Origin: Candidatus Zixiibacteriota bacterium
GTDB lineage: Bacteria; Zixibacteria; MSB-5A5; GN15; PGXB01
NCBI GenBank assembly: GCA_026397505.1
Contig: JAPLUR010000062.1
Location: 1 to 57,328, forward strand
DNA length: 57,328 bases
Direction of reading: 5' to 3'
Numbering within the stretch: position 1 is the first letter of the stretch; every line of letters starts with the position of its first letter. The notes below the pieces were generated by a model. It did not search any database, was not told where the DNA came from, and was given only the letters and a program-made list of their open reading frames with translations. The position numbers and the translations under genes were made by a program. Below are positions 48,871-57,269 of this stretch, piece after piece.

Positions 48871-49761
48871 ATGACGGTAACGACAGCAGCTTCACTGGAA
48901 AACAGGCTGAGACAGATAATCGGCAATATAAGAAACCTTCCCACGCCGCCGATCGTTTTTGAGCAGATTCAGAAAGTAATGAGCGACCCGGATGCTTCCA
49001 TGGGTGATGTTGCCGCCATATTGGCGGAAGACCCGGCCATGTCGGTGAAAGTCCTGAAGCTCACTAACTCCGCATTCTATGGACTCTCCCGAGAAATTGA
49101 TTCGGTCAAGCACGCCGTTATGATAATTGGTCTGGAAGCAGTGAAAAATCTGGTGCTTTCGGCCTCGGTTCTTAATATGTTCAAAGCCAATGAGGGGAAT
49201 AAGGAGTACCACGAGAGTTTCTGGAGGCACTCGCTGGCCGCGGCCTTTGCTTCACGTATCATCGCCCAGAGATTGCCCAAGGGAAAGATATTTAATCCCG
49301 ACCCGGCTTTTTCCTCGGGATTGGTGCACGATATCGGCAAGATGGTTTTCTGTTGTTTCATGCCGAAAGAATTGAAGGCCATTAATGAATACCTGCAGGA
49401 ACATCCGGCCATTCCCGACACGGAAGCCGAAGTGGCGGTTTTGGGGTTTACGCACGCACAACTGGGACGTCAACTGGCGATCAATTGGAAACTTCCGTCC
49501 CGGATGGCCGATACGATTGGATATCACCACAATCCGCAATTGACTAATTCCAGCGATGATTTTGCTTATTTGATAAATCTGGCCGATTATTTGGCCCTTC
49601 AGACTTTTTCTGTTGATATCCTGGAAAGAACCCCTGCCCATCTCAGTCAAGCGGTGCTGAATTTCTTTGCTATGGATGAATCGGAAATTGAGGCTTTAAA
49701 GGCGCTTCTGGTCGAGGAATACATGAAAGCCGAGACCTTTATAGCCATTGCGGCGACTTGA
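48871..49761 (+). CDS. HDOD-domain signalling protein
   Basis: A protein of 296 residues. The HDOD domain (about 20-220) contains RNLPTPPIVFEQIQKVMSDP, AAILAEDPAMSVKVLKLTNS and FYGLSREIDSVKHAVMIIGL. HSLAAAFASRIIAQ, the GLVHDIGKMVFC stretch and GYHHNP resemble HD-phosphohydrolase metal motifs, so weak catalytic potential cannot be excluded. HDOD proteins act in signalling, in several species affecting motility. It is the last gene of the fliD operon (33 nt after flgM) and is followed by a terminator, which ties it to late flagellar expression. Confidence 0.9.
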   Translation: MTVTTAASLENRLRQIIGNIRNLPTPPIVFEQIQKVMSDPDASMGDVAAILAEDPAMSVKVLKLTNSAFYGLSREIDSVKHAVMIIGLEAVKNLVLSASVLNMFKANEGNKEYHESFWRHSLAAAFASRIIAQRLPKGKIFNPDPAFSSGLVHDIGKMVFCCFMPKELKAINEYLQEHPAIPDTEAEVAVLGFTHAQLGRQLAINWKLPSRMADTIGYHHNPQLTNSSDDFAYLINLADYLALQTFSVDILERTPAHLSQAVLNFFAMDESEIEALKALLVEEYMKAETFIAIAAT

Positions 49762-49791
49762 AATTTCTGAAAATTCAGAGGGGACAATATT

Positions 49792-49820
49792 GGCCGGAAT
49801 CCTCCGGCCATTTCTTTTTT
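49792..49820 (+). terminator. Intrinsic terminator ending the motility region
   Basis: Arms GGCCGGA (49792-49798) and TCCGGCC (49803-49809) with a 4-nt loop, followed by ATTTCTTTTTT. It lies 30 nt past the HDOD gene. Confidence 0.88.
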
Positions 49821-49898
49821 CCCGATGGACGGTCTCGCCCTAATATCCATTCAATCAGTGGATAGCGGTCTGAATGGGGGCGCACCGAAGGAATCAGC

Positions 49899-49928
49899 TT
49901 GACTTCCGGCGATTATTTGCCATCTTAT
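49899..49928 (+). promoter_or_regulatory. Possible sigma-70 promoter of queA
   Basis: TTGACT (49899-49904), an 18-nt spacer and TCTTAT (49923-49928). The -10 is weak, but the position before queA and after a terminator is right. Confidence 0.4.
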
Positions 49929-49950
49929 CGCGAACTTATGACTTATTCAT

Positions 49951-50997
49951 ATGACCATGAACATTTCCTTATTTGATTATAATCTTCCCGAGGCTCATAT
50001 TGCTTATCAGCCGGCTCGGCGACGGGATAGTTCCAAACTGATGGTTCTTGACCGCGCGACCGGAGACACGGTTCACAAGAAATTCCCTGCCATTATTGAT
50101 TACCTCAACCCGGGTGACGGGCTGGTCATTAACAATACCAAGGTCTTCAAAGCAAGGCTTTTTGCGCGTCGACCGACCGGGGGCAAGGTGGAACTATTCC
50201 TTTTGGAAGAAATCAAATATGAAGGGACAAATTGCTGGCAGGTGCTGACACATCCAACTCGGAGAGTCAAAGAGAATGAAACACTTTTGCTTGACGGGGA
50301 AGGAACGGTTAAAGTCATAAAGAAACTCCCGGACGGGAAGACCATCATAAAATTCAAATCCAAGACCGAGGCGCTGCGGTTGATCGCTTCTCTGGGGCAC
50401 GTGCCGCTGCCGATATATATCCACCGCCCGGATCAGAAGAGCGATGAGACACGCTATCAGACAGTCTATGCCGACGACCGAAAAGCGAGGGCCGTGGCCG
50501 CTCCGACCGCCGGTCTGCATTTCACCGAAAAGATACTGGAGAAAATTGCGGCCAGGGGGGTCAAGATTATCCCGGTCACTCTTCATGTCGGGTATGGCAC
50601 ATTCAAGAGCATAAAGACGGACAATATTGAGGAACACACTATTGACCCGGAATATGCCGAGATTTCAAAATCATCGGCCAACGCCATAAAGAAGATAAGA
50701 ACCAAAGGGGGAAAGATTTTCGCGGTCGGGACTACTTCAGTTCGCACTCTTGAGTCGGCGGAGATCATTGACGGTCAAATTCAGCCCTATCTTGGCTATA
50801 TTAATCTTTATATAAAACCGGGACATGATTTCCGGATCGTGGACCATATGATTACAAATTTCCATCTCCCCAAATCATCATTACTTATTCTTGTCTCCGC
50901 TTTTGCCGGACGCGAGATGATCCTGGCGGCATATGAGACGGCTGTTCTGGAAAAATATCGCTTCTACAGCTATGGCGACTGTATGCTGATTCTCTAG
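49951..50997 (+). CDS. queA: S-adenosylmethionine:tRNA ribosyltransferase-isomerase QueA
   Basis: A protein of 348 residues, the family's usual size. Motifs in order are LFDYNLPEAHIAYQPARRRD, INNTKVFKARLFA, KVELFLLEE, RYQTVYADD, GLHFTEKILEKI, TLHVGYGTFK and ITNFHLPKSSLLILVSAFAG. QueA builds epoxyqueuosine on tRNA by transferring the ribosyl part of SAM, in the cytosol. ATG 49951 is used, with ATG 49957 as the alternative; no clear Shine-Dalgarno is seen. No tgt or yajC gene lies beside it. Confidence 0.97.
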   Translation: MTMNISLFDYNLPEAHIAYQPARRRDSSKLMVLDRATGDTVHKKFPAIIDYLNPGDGLVINNTKVFKARLFARRPTGGKVELFLLEEIKYEGTNCWQVLTHPTRRVKENETLLLDGEGTVKVIKKLPDGKTIIKFKSKTEALRLIASLGHVPLPIYIHRPDQKSDETRYQTVYADDRKARAVAAPTAGLHFTEKILEKIAARGVKIIPVTLHVGYGTFKSIKTDNIEEHTIDPEYAEISKSSANAIKKIRTKGGKIFAVGTTSVRTLESAEIIDGQIQPYLGYINLYIKPGHDFRIVDHMITNFHLPKSSLLILVSAFAGREMILAAYETAVLEKYRFYSYGDCMLIL

Positions 50998-51053
50998 TTT
51001 TGCCCGGCAAAATAGTTGTTTCCTATCAATTATCAATGAGATATATTTCTGCC

Positions 51054-51749
51054 ATGAAAACGGTGGCATTGATTGTGGCCGGCGGAAGAGGAATTCGTTT
51101 TGGGGCTGATATCCCCAAGCAGTTCCGCAACCTTCTGGATCGGCCGCTGCTCTCATGGACCATCATGCAATTTGAACGGGCCGAGAAGGTTGATGAAATT
51201 GTCGTCGTGGTTCCGGAAGATTTCCTGCTGTATGCCAACGAGAGGGTGGTCAATCCCTATCCATTCCAGAAAGTAACCAAGATTGTTGTCGGCGGCGAGA
51301 ATCGCACCGAATCGGTCTCAATCGGATTGAAATCGATTCCTTATTCGACCGGCTATGTGGCCATCCATGACGGCGCTCGCCCGCTGGTCTATCATGGTGA
51401 TGTCGACCGGGTGATTGAGGTGGCGCAGAGAGATCGCGCGGCCATACTGGCTCGTCCCATTTCGGACACGGTTAAACGAGTCGAAGGGGAATTTATAATT
51501 TCGACCCTTGACCGCGCCCGCTTGTTTCTCGCAGAAACACCCCAGGTATTCCAATATGACCTGATAAATACGGCCCATAATAATCCCTCCGGCCCAAAAA
51601 CAGCCACCGATGATGCTTATCTGGTCGAAATTCTGGGATTCAAAGTCAAAGTGGTTATTCCCGAAAAGCCGAATCTGAAAGTAACCACCGAAGATGATTT
51701 GGCGATGGCCAGATATTTTCTGGAGGAGGAGTATGAATCCGGGAATTAG
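51054..51749 (+). CDS. ispD: 2-C-methyl-D-erythritol 4-phosphate cytidylyltransferase
   Basis: A protein of 231 residues. The nucleotidyltransferase start is MKTVALIVAGGRGIRFGADI, with PKQFRNLLDRPLLSW next, and VGGENRTESVSIGL, IHDGARPLV and TETPQVF-type sequence (LAETPQVFQYDLI) follow, then TDDAYLVE. It makes CDP-methylerythritol in the non-mevalonate isoprenoid pathway. ATG 51054 starts the conserved fold; an upstream GTG/ATG would add unrelated residues. The ispF gene overlaps its end, a common pairing. Confidence 0.95.
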   Translation: MKTVALIVAGGRGIRFGADIPKQFRNLLDRPLLSWTIMQFERAEKVDEIVVVVPEDFLLYANERVVNPYPFQKVTKIVVGGENRTESVSIGLKSIPYSTGYVAIHDGARPLVYHGDVDRVIEVAQRDRAAILARPISDTVKRVEGEFIISTLDRARLFLAETPQVFQYDLINTAHNNPSGPKTATDDAYLVEILGFKVKVVIPEKPNLKVTTEDDLAMARYFLEEEYESGN

Positions 51750-52245
51750 GATAGGAATCGGCTACGATGTCCATGAGCTGATAGTGGGCCGCCCGTTAGT
51801 TTTGGGAGGTGTGATCATTCCGCATGAACGCGGTCTGCTGGGACATAGCGATGCCGATGTCCTGCTCCACGCCATTGCCGATTCACTCTTGGGGGCCGCC
51901 GGGTTGGGAGATATTGGTATGCATTTTCCCAATTCCGACCCGAAATTCAAGGATATGGCATCGACCAAAATTCTGGCCGAGGTTTTCAGGATGATTGTCA
52001 AAAAGGGGTATCAAGTCGGCAATGTGGATGTCGTTGTCAATGCCGAGAAACCGCGGCTCGCTCCCCATATTCCGATCATGCGAGGGAAGATTGCCAGGAT
52101 ACTGGTCACACTGGAGGATGAGATTTCCATTAAAGCGACCTCCAATGAGAAAATGGGATTTGTCGGCCGGGGAGAGGGAATCGCGGCCATTGCAACCGCA
52201 CTTCTTTATAGAAATAATGGAGCACTCACTACACCTGATAAATAG
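51733..52245 (+). CDS. ispF: 2-C-methyl-D-erythritol 2,4-cyclodiphosphate synthase
   Basis: A protein of 170 residues. The zinc ligands are seen in GIGYDVHEL and LGHSDADVLLHAI (Asp/His of the active site). GDIGMHFPNSD and the C-terminal EKMGFVGRGEGIAAIATALL are typical. It forms the cyclic diphosphate two steps after IspD. GGAGGAG just before ATG 51733 fixes the start, 17 nt inside the end of ispD, so the two are coupled. Confidence 0.96.
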   Translation: MNPGIRIGIGYDVHELIVGRPLVLGGVIIPHERGLLGHSDADVLLHAIADSLLGAAGLGDIGMHFPNSDPKFKDMASTKILAEVFRMIVKKGYQVGNVDVVVNAEKPRLAPHIPIMRGKIARILVTLEDEISIKATSNEKMGFVGRGEGIAAIATALLYRNNGALTTPDK

Positions 52246-52849
52246 TTTTCTGGACCGGCTTTTTATCTATGGGCCGTTCTGGATTTACCTGGCCCTATTT
52301 GCGGCAGCCTTCATTGAAAACATCGTTCCCCCTTTCCCGGGCGACATGTTTACATTGGCGGGGGGGGCTCTTTCCGCTGCCGGGCGATTAAATATTATCC
52401 TGGTTTTTTTGGTTATTTACCTGGGTGGCATCTGTTCGATGATGGCCATTTATTATTTCGGGGCGAATTATGGCCGAGAATTTTTCCTGAAGAAAAACTA
52501 CTCTTTCTTTTCGGCCAATGATATACTGAGGCTGGAGGCTTGGTTTGCCAGAAAAGGTGCCCCGTTGCTCATCTTCAACCGCTTCGTTGTCGGCGGCCGG
52601 GCACTTATAGGATTAGTAGCCGGGATAGGGCGATACAATCCTGCCAGAATGTGCCTTTTCACTTCGATTTCCTTCTGGCTCTTCAACAGCATACTTCTTT
52701 TCAGCAGTTACATTTTTTTCGTCAAATTCGAGACAATTGCTTATTATTTTCATTTATATGAGAGGATCGTCTGGCCCATAATAATAATATTGGTTGCCGC
52801 ATTTATAATCGTGAAGCTACTGAAAATGAGAAGAAATGGAAAAAAATAG
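52217..52849 (+). CDS. DedA/SNARE-associated family membrane protein
   Basis: A protein of 210 residues with about five hydrophobic segments. The family features are FIENIVPPFPGDMFTLAGGA near residue 35 (the acidic E and the P-x-x-P-G-D re-entrant loop), GGICSMMAIYYFGANYGRE, and FNRFVVGGRALIGLVAGIGR with the essential arginines. DedA proteins are inner-membrane transporters, several now linked to recycling of undecaprenyl phosphate or phospholipid movement. ATG 52217 lies inside the end of ispF. A longer open frame upstream translates ispF out of phase. Confidence 0.88.
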   Translation: MEHSLHLINSFLDRLFIYGPFWIYLALFAAAFIENIVPPFPGDMFTLAGGALSAAGRLNIILVFLVIYLGGICSMMAIYYFGANYGREFFLKKNYSFFSANDILRLEAWFARKGAPLLIFNRFVVGGRALIGLVAGIGRYNPARMCLFTSISFWLFNSILLFSSYIFFVKFETIAYYFHLYERIVWPIIIILVAAFIIVKLLKMRRNGKK

Positions 52850-53870
52850 ATTAAAGATCCTTGTCCTGGCCGGAGGATTGTCGGAGGAGAGGGATGTCTC
52901 CCTGGCCTCGGCCGAAGCCATTACCGAATCACTAATCAGGCTCGGCCACGAAACCCACGTCATCGATTCTGCTTCAGGAAAGTCGCTGCTGAATCACGAG
53001 GGGCGCTACCTGTATGAAAAAAATAATGAATCCTCATCCAAAATTGCTCTCAAACAGGCCGGCAGTTTCGCGCTGACTCAGTCGCTCCATGCCGTCGAAT
53101 ACAGAGATATCGATCTGGTTTTTCTTGCCCTGCATGGCGGAACCGGCGAGGATGGCACTATCCAGGCCCTTCTGGAGCTGGCCAAGAAAAAATATACCGG
53201 ATCCGGTGTGCTCACCTCGGCGGTGGCGATGAATAAGGCCTTTGCCAAAAATCTTCTGCGGTATGAAAATTTTCCCACGCCCGGCTGGTTACTCCTAAAA
53301 ATTCCGCCTGATGACCGGTTTGAGGCTTGCATATCTAAGATCATTTCAAAATTCAAATTTCCATTAATCGTCAAGCCGAATGATTCCGGCTCTACGGTGG
53401 GGTTGACCCTGGTCAAACAGGAATCGGGCCTTCCCGAAGCCCTGGCGAAAGCATTTGCCGTCTCCCGCGAAGTGCTTATAGAGGAGTATATCAAGGGGCG
53501 CGAGATAACGGCTGCGGTTCTGGATGGGATGTCCCTGCCTCTGGTAGAAATAATCCCGACCAATGAATTGTATGATTACCAGTGCAAATATACGAGGGGG
53601 AAATCGCAGTATATCTGCCCGGCGGTGATACCGGATGAAATTACCTCCGAGATACAATTTTTGGCTGCTCGCGCCTGCGAAGTGATTGGCTGCAGCGGCC
53701 TGACCCGGGCAGATTTTATTCTTGATGAAACGAACCACCCCTACTTTCTGGAAGTCAATACCCTGCCGGGGATGACCGAGCTTTCGCTGGCTCCTATGGC
53801 GGCCAAAGAAGCAGGTATCAGCTTTGACCAATTGGTCGAAAGAATCTGCCGTGCGGCCCTTAGGAAATGA
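52836..53870 (+). CDS. ddl: D-alanine--D-alanine ligase
   Basis: A protein of 344 residues, ATP-grasp fold. The N-terminal motif is VLAGGLSEERDVSLASAEAI. ALHGGTGEDGTIQALLEL, VAMNKAFAKNLL, PLIVKPNDSGSTVGLTLV, EEYIKGREITAAVLDG and RADFILDETNHPYFLEVNTL follow, ending PGMTELSLAPMAA. It joins two D-alanines for peptidoglycan in the cytosol. It overlaps the DedA gene by 14 nt. Confidence 0.95.
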   Translation: MEKNRLKILVLAGGLSEERDVSLASAEAITESLIRLGHETHVIDSASGKSLLNHEGRYLYEKNNESSSKIALKQAGSFALTQSLHAVEYRDIDLVFLALHGGTGEDGTIQALLELAKKKYTGSGVLTSAVAMNKAFAKNLLRYENFPTPGWLLLKIPPDDRFEACISKIISKFKFPLIVKPNDSGSTVGLTLVKQESGLPEALAKAFAVSREVLIEEYIKGREITAAVLDGMSLPLVEIIPTNELYDYQCKYTRGKSQYICPAVIPDEITSEIQFLAARACEVIGCSGLTRADFILDETNHPYFLEVNTLPGMTELSLAPMAAKEAGISFDQLVERICRAALRK

Positions 53871-53883
53871 GGGTTGATTGAAA

Positions 53884-54612
53884 ATGAAAATCGACGGGAT
53901 ACTTTTCGACCTTGGCTCCACCCTTATAGAAAATGAAAATATCCCCTGGCCGGAATTGCATTTACTTTGCCTGAACGCGGGCTATCAATTCCTCAGAAAA
54001 GAGAATTATCCTGTTTCGCCGCTGGAGAATTTTACCGATAACTATCTGAACATCCGCAGTCATTTTCGGGACAGAGCGGGCATTTCTCTTCAGGAGTGGG
54101 TAGTAACTGATGCCATAAAAGAGCTGCTTCAAACGGACGGACTCGATGGCGGCCCCGGTTTGGCGGCAGAATTCTTTGAAGCATATTATCAATCGGTGGC
54201 CGAGCAACTGACCATATTTGAGGATACCCTTCCCGTGCTCGCCGAACTCAGGAAACAAGGGAAAAAGCTGGGATTAATTTCCAATACTATTTTCCCGGAA
54301 AATTACCATCAGCGGGAATTAGAACGATTTGGCCTTCAGGGCTTTTTCGATTTCACGATTTTCTCGTCTTCTTTCGGTTTTCGCAAACCTCACGCCTCGA
54401 TTTACCTTAAGGGGATTGAGTTACTTGAGTTGCCGACGGGAAATATCCTTTTTGTCGGAGACCGATATATTGAAGATTATATTGGGCCCCGGGCGGTTGG
54501 CTTGCAGGCGATGATAAAGTTTCGCGAGGGCCGCGATTACCCGGACCCGATGCCGTCGGGTCTTATTGTTCTGAAAACCCTTTCGGAATTGCTCCATTAT
54601 ATTCAGGATTGA
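53884..54612 (+). CDS. HAD-family phosphatase/hydrolase
   Basis: A protein of 242 residues. HAD motif I is DGILFDLGSTLIE, in which the second Asp is replaced by Gly-Ser (D-L-G-S-T instead of D-x-D), as in some haloacid-dehalogenase-type members. Motif II is LGLISNTIFP, motif III FRKPHASIY with the Lys, and motif IV VGDRYIEDYIG. An alpha-helical cap (about 20-100) fits subfamily IA. The substrate is unknown. The absence of the second Asp makes a phosphatase less certain. It starts 13 nt after ddl. A TTG at 53878 is an alternative start. Confidence 0.8.
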   Translation: MKIDGILFDLGSTLIENENIPWPELHLLCLNAGYQFLRKENYPVSPLENFTDNYLNIRSHFRDRAGISLQEWVVTDAIKELLQTDGLDGGPGLAAEFFEAYYQSVAEQLTIFEDTLPVLAELRKQGKKLGLISNTIFPENYHQRELERFGLQGFFDFTIFSSSFGFRKPHASIYLKGIELLELPTGNILFVGDRYIEDYIGPRAVGLQAMIKFREGRDYPDPMPSGLIVLKTLSELLHYIQD

Positions 54613-54613
54613 A

Positions 54614-54642
54614 TTGACGATCGGGTCTCTTATGAGTAAATT
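54614..54642 (+). promoter_or_regulatory. Sigma-70-type promoter of the M42 peptidase gene
   Basis: TTGACG (54614-54619), a 17-nt spacer and TAAATT (54637-54642). This is the same pair and spacing as before the tRNA gene. The Shine-Dalgarno GGGAG follows before TTG 54682. Confidence 0.6.
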
Positions 54643-54681
54643 AGGCTAATTATAGAATTGGGAAGATAAGGGAGTTTTGCT

Positions 54682-55755
54682 TTGGACAGTACAGAAACCT
54701 TGTTGAAAGAAATCACAGATGCCAATGGCGTCTCCGGCTTTGAGTCCGGTGCTGCAGAAGTAATGGTTCGCTATTTGAGAGGATTTGCCGAGGTCAAATA
54801 TGACAAGCTCGGCTCGGTGATAGGGAAGAAGGCGGGCAGCGCCGAAACCCCGCGTGTGCTTCTGGCGGGGCATCTCGATGAAATCGGATTCATGGTCAAG
54901 GAGATAACCAAAGAGGGATTTATCAAATTCCTATCGCTCGGAGGATGGTGGGGGCATGTAACGCTGGGACAGCGGTTCTGGGTTATCACATCTAAAGGGC
55001 CGGTTCTGGGCGTGGTAGGCTCGCGGCCGCCTCATTTGCTTCAGCAGAAGGACAGGGAAAAGGTGCTGGAAATTTCCGATATGTATATCGATGTCGGCGG
55101 CATGCAGAAATATGATATTACCAAGAAGCTGGGAGTCAGGGTAGGCGACCCGATTGTTCCGGATTCGAAATTTACTATTATGAACAATCCGCAGATTTAT
55201 ATGGCTAAGGCCTTTGATAATCGTGCCTCTTGCGCTCTGGTGGTCGATGTCATCCGCTATTTCAAGAAGATGGCGCATCCTAATACTATTTTTGGTATCG
55301 GCACGGTTCAGGAGGAGGTCGGAACCCGAGGCGCCATGACGGTTGCCTATCAGGTCGATCCCGATGTGGCCATTATCGCCGATGTCGGCATTGCCCAGGA
55401 TATGCCGCCTGATGGATACAGCAAGGCGGAAAGACTCGGCAACGGGCCGGCCATTCTTATTTATGACGCCGGCATGATTCCCAATCAGAGACTTCGCCAT
55501 CTGGTCATCAAAACGGCCGAGGAAAACAAAATTCCCTTCCATCTGACTTCCATGGAAAGAGGTGCAACCGACGGTCGGGAGATTCATAAGAGCCGCTCCG
55601 GGGTTCCCTCCATCTGCATCGGCGTTCCGGTGAGGTATGTCCATTCCCATAACAGCATTATGTACCGGGGCGATTACGACAACACGGTGAAATTGATTGC
55701 CGCGCTAATCAAGAAATTGAACCGGAAGACCGTCGATTCCCTGACGGCTGTATAA
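54682..55755 (+). CDS. M42 family metallopeptidase (glutamyl aminopeptidase-like)
   Basis: A protein of 357 residues. M42 features are GVSGFESGAAEVM, the first metal ligands AGHLDEIGFMV, AKAFDNRASCAL with the bridging Asp, VQEEVGTRGAM with the catalytic Glu pair, IADVGIAQD, and the last His in VPVRYVHSHNSIM. These are cytosolic, dodecameric tetrahedral aminopeptidases that trim peptides. The specificity here is not readable. The start is TTG 54682 with GGGAG upstream; no in-frame ATG precedes the fold. Confidence 0.93.
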   Translation: MDSTETLLKEITDANGVSGFESGAAEVMVRYLRGFAEVKYDKLGSVIGKKAGSAETPRVLLAGHLDEIGFMVKEITKEGFIKFLSLGGWWGHVTLGQRFWVITSKGPVLGVVGSRPPHLLQQKDREKVLEISDMYIDVGGMQKYDITKKLGVRVGDPIVPDSKFTIMNNPQIYMAKAFDNRASCALVVDVIRYFKKMAHPNTIFGIGTVQEEVGTRGAMTVAYQVDPDVAIIADVGIAQDMPPDGYSKAERLGNGPAILIYDAGMIPNQRLRHLVIKTAEENKIPFHLTSMERGATDGREIHKSRSGVPSICIGVPVRYVHSHNSIMYRGDYDNTVKLIAALIKKLNRKTVDSLTAV

Positions 55756-55765
55756 GCAGGTTGAT

Positions 55766-57163
55766 ATGACTTTACGATTCTTCAATACTCTGACGCGAAC
55801 GGTCGAGGAATTCCGGCCTCTTGAGGAAGGACATGTCCGGATGTATACCTGCGGGCCTACGGTCTACAATTTTGCCCATATCGGCAACTACCGCGCCTAT
55901 ACTTTCGAGGATCTATTGCGGCGATATCTCAAATTCAAAGGATATCGGGTGACCCAGGTGATGAATTTAACCGATATCGATGACAAAACCATCAAAGGCT
56001 GCATGGAAAAAGGTCTCACTTTAAATGAATATACCGCTCCTTATAAGAAAGCCTTTTTTGATGACATAGATGCGCTTGGGATCGAGCGGGCGGAACACTA
56101 TCCTGAGGCTACAAAGCATGTCGAGGAAATGGTCGCGTTGGTCAAGAAATTGATAACCAACGGACTGGCCTATGAGATAGGGGGAAATTACTATTTCCCG
56201 ATCTCCAAATTCCCCGAATACGGCAAACTTTCTCACCTTGACCTTTCCAGCCTGAAAGCGGGCGCGCGTGTCGCCAGCGATGAGTATGAGAAAGAATCAG
56301 TATCCGATTTTGCCCTCTGGAAGGCCTGGGATGAGAAGGATGGCGATGTTTTCTGGGAAACGGAACTGGGGAAAGGACGCCCGGGATGGCATCTCGAGTG
56401 CTCGGTTATGTCGATGAAGTATCTTGGCGAGACATTTGATATACATACCGGCGGTGTCGATAATATGTTTCCGCATCATGAGAATGAAATCGCCCAATCC
56501 GAGGGAGCCAACGGGAAGAAGTTTGTGAATTACTGGCTTCACTGCGAGCATTTGATTGTCGACGGCCGGAAAATGTCAAAGTCGCTGAATAATTACTATA
56601 CCTTGCGTGATATTCTGGAAAAGGGTAATCCGGCGGTTGCGGTCCGGGTTGTTCTGATCGCCACCCATTACCGTCAGCAATTGAATTTCACTTTCGAGGG
56701 TCTGGTGGCGGCTAAAAATGGTCTGGAACGATATAATGATTTCTACAATAACCTGCGTGATTATGGCGGGGGCGAGTCGGCGGGCGAGGCCGGGGCGATC
56801 ATTAAGAAGGTGCTTGCGGGATTTGAGGAAGCACTTGATGATGACCTGAATATTTCGGCTGCATTGGGAGAAGTATTCGATTTTATCCGTGATATTAACC
56901 GTCTCAAAGCGGAAAATAAGCTCTCTATTGAGGAGCGCGACCGCGCTCTGGCCGCCTTGCAGCGGATTGATTCGGTCTTGAATTTTCTTATCCTTAAAGG
57001 TACCGGCATTGACAGTCATATCGAAGCGCTTATTTCCGAGCGCACTGAGGCGAAGAAAAGGCGCGATTTCGCCGGAGCGGATAAAATCCGCAGCCGGTTG
57101 CTGGAGATGGGAATAATCCTTGAGGATACTCCCTCTGCTACCAAGTGGAAAAGAAAAATGTAG
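55766..57163 (+). CDS. cysS: Cysteinyl-tRNA synthetase
   Basis: A protein of 465 residues, normal length. The class-I signatures are CGPTVYNFAHIGNYRAY (HIGH-like) and GRKMSKSLNNY (KMSKS). The zinc-binding residues are Cys (CGPTVY), Cys and His in GWHLECSVMS and FPHHENEIAQSE. It charges tRNA-Cys in the cytosol. It starts 10 nt after the peptidase gene and closes this housekeeping block. No terminator is obvious in the 60 nt downstream. Confidence 0.97.
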   Translation: MTLRFFNTLTRTVEEFRPLEEGHVRMYTCGPTVYNFAHIGNYRAYTFEDLLRRYLKFKGYRVTQVMNLTDIDDKTIKGCMEKGLTLNEYTAPYKKAFFDDIDALGIERAEHYPEATKHVEEMVALVKKLITNGLAYEIGGNYYFPISKFPEYGKLSHLDLSSLKAGARVASDEYEKESVSDFALWKAWDEKDGDVFWETELGKGRPGWHLECSVMSMKYLGETFDIHTGGVDNMFPHHENEIAQSEGANGKKFVNYWLHCEHLIVDGRKMSKSLNNYYTLRDILEKGNPAVAVRVVLIATHYRQQLNFTFEGLVAAKNGLERYNDFYNNLRDYGGGESAGEAGAIIKKVLAGFEEALDDDLNISAALGEVFDFIRDINRLKAENKLSIEERDRALAALQRIDSVLNFLILKGTGIDSHIEALISERTEAKKRRDFAGADKIRSRLLEMGIILEDTPSATKWKRKM

Positions 57164-57223
57164 AATCAATTTTTCCGACTCATGGTAGGGGTAATATCTT
57201 TATAAGTGTGTAAAAACGACAAG

Positions 57224-57268
57224 AGGTGTATCCTTAAGATTTACAAGCTGATTCAAAAGGAGACACCT
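57224..57268 (+). promoter_or_regulatory. Hairpin that sequesters the ribosome-binding site
   Basis: Arms AGGTGTATCCTT (57224-57235) and AAGGAGACACCT (57257-57268) pair at 11 of 12 positions. The right arm contains the Shine-Dalgarno AAGGAG of the gene at 57270, so the folded leader would block translation. Confidence 0.6.
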
Positions 57269-57269
57269 A

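Noticed and set aside
51995-52216. N-terminal extension of the DedA gene
   Set aside because: It reads ispF out of phase; family homology begins only at ATG 52217.
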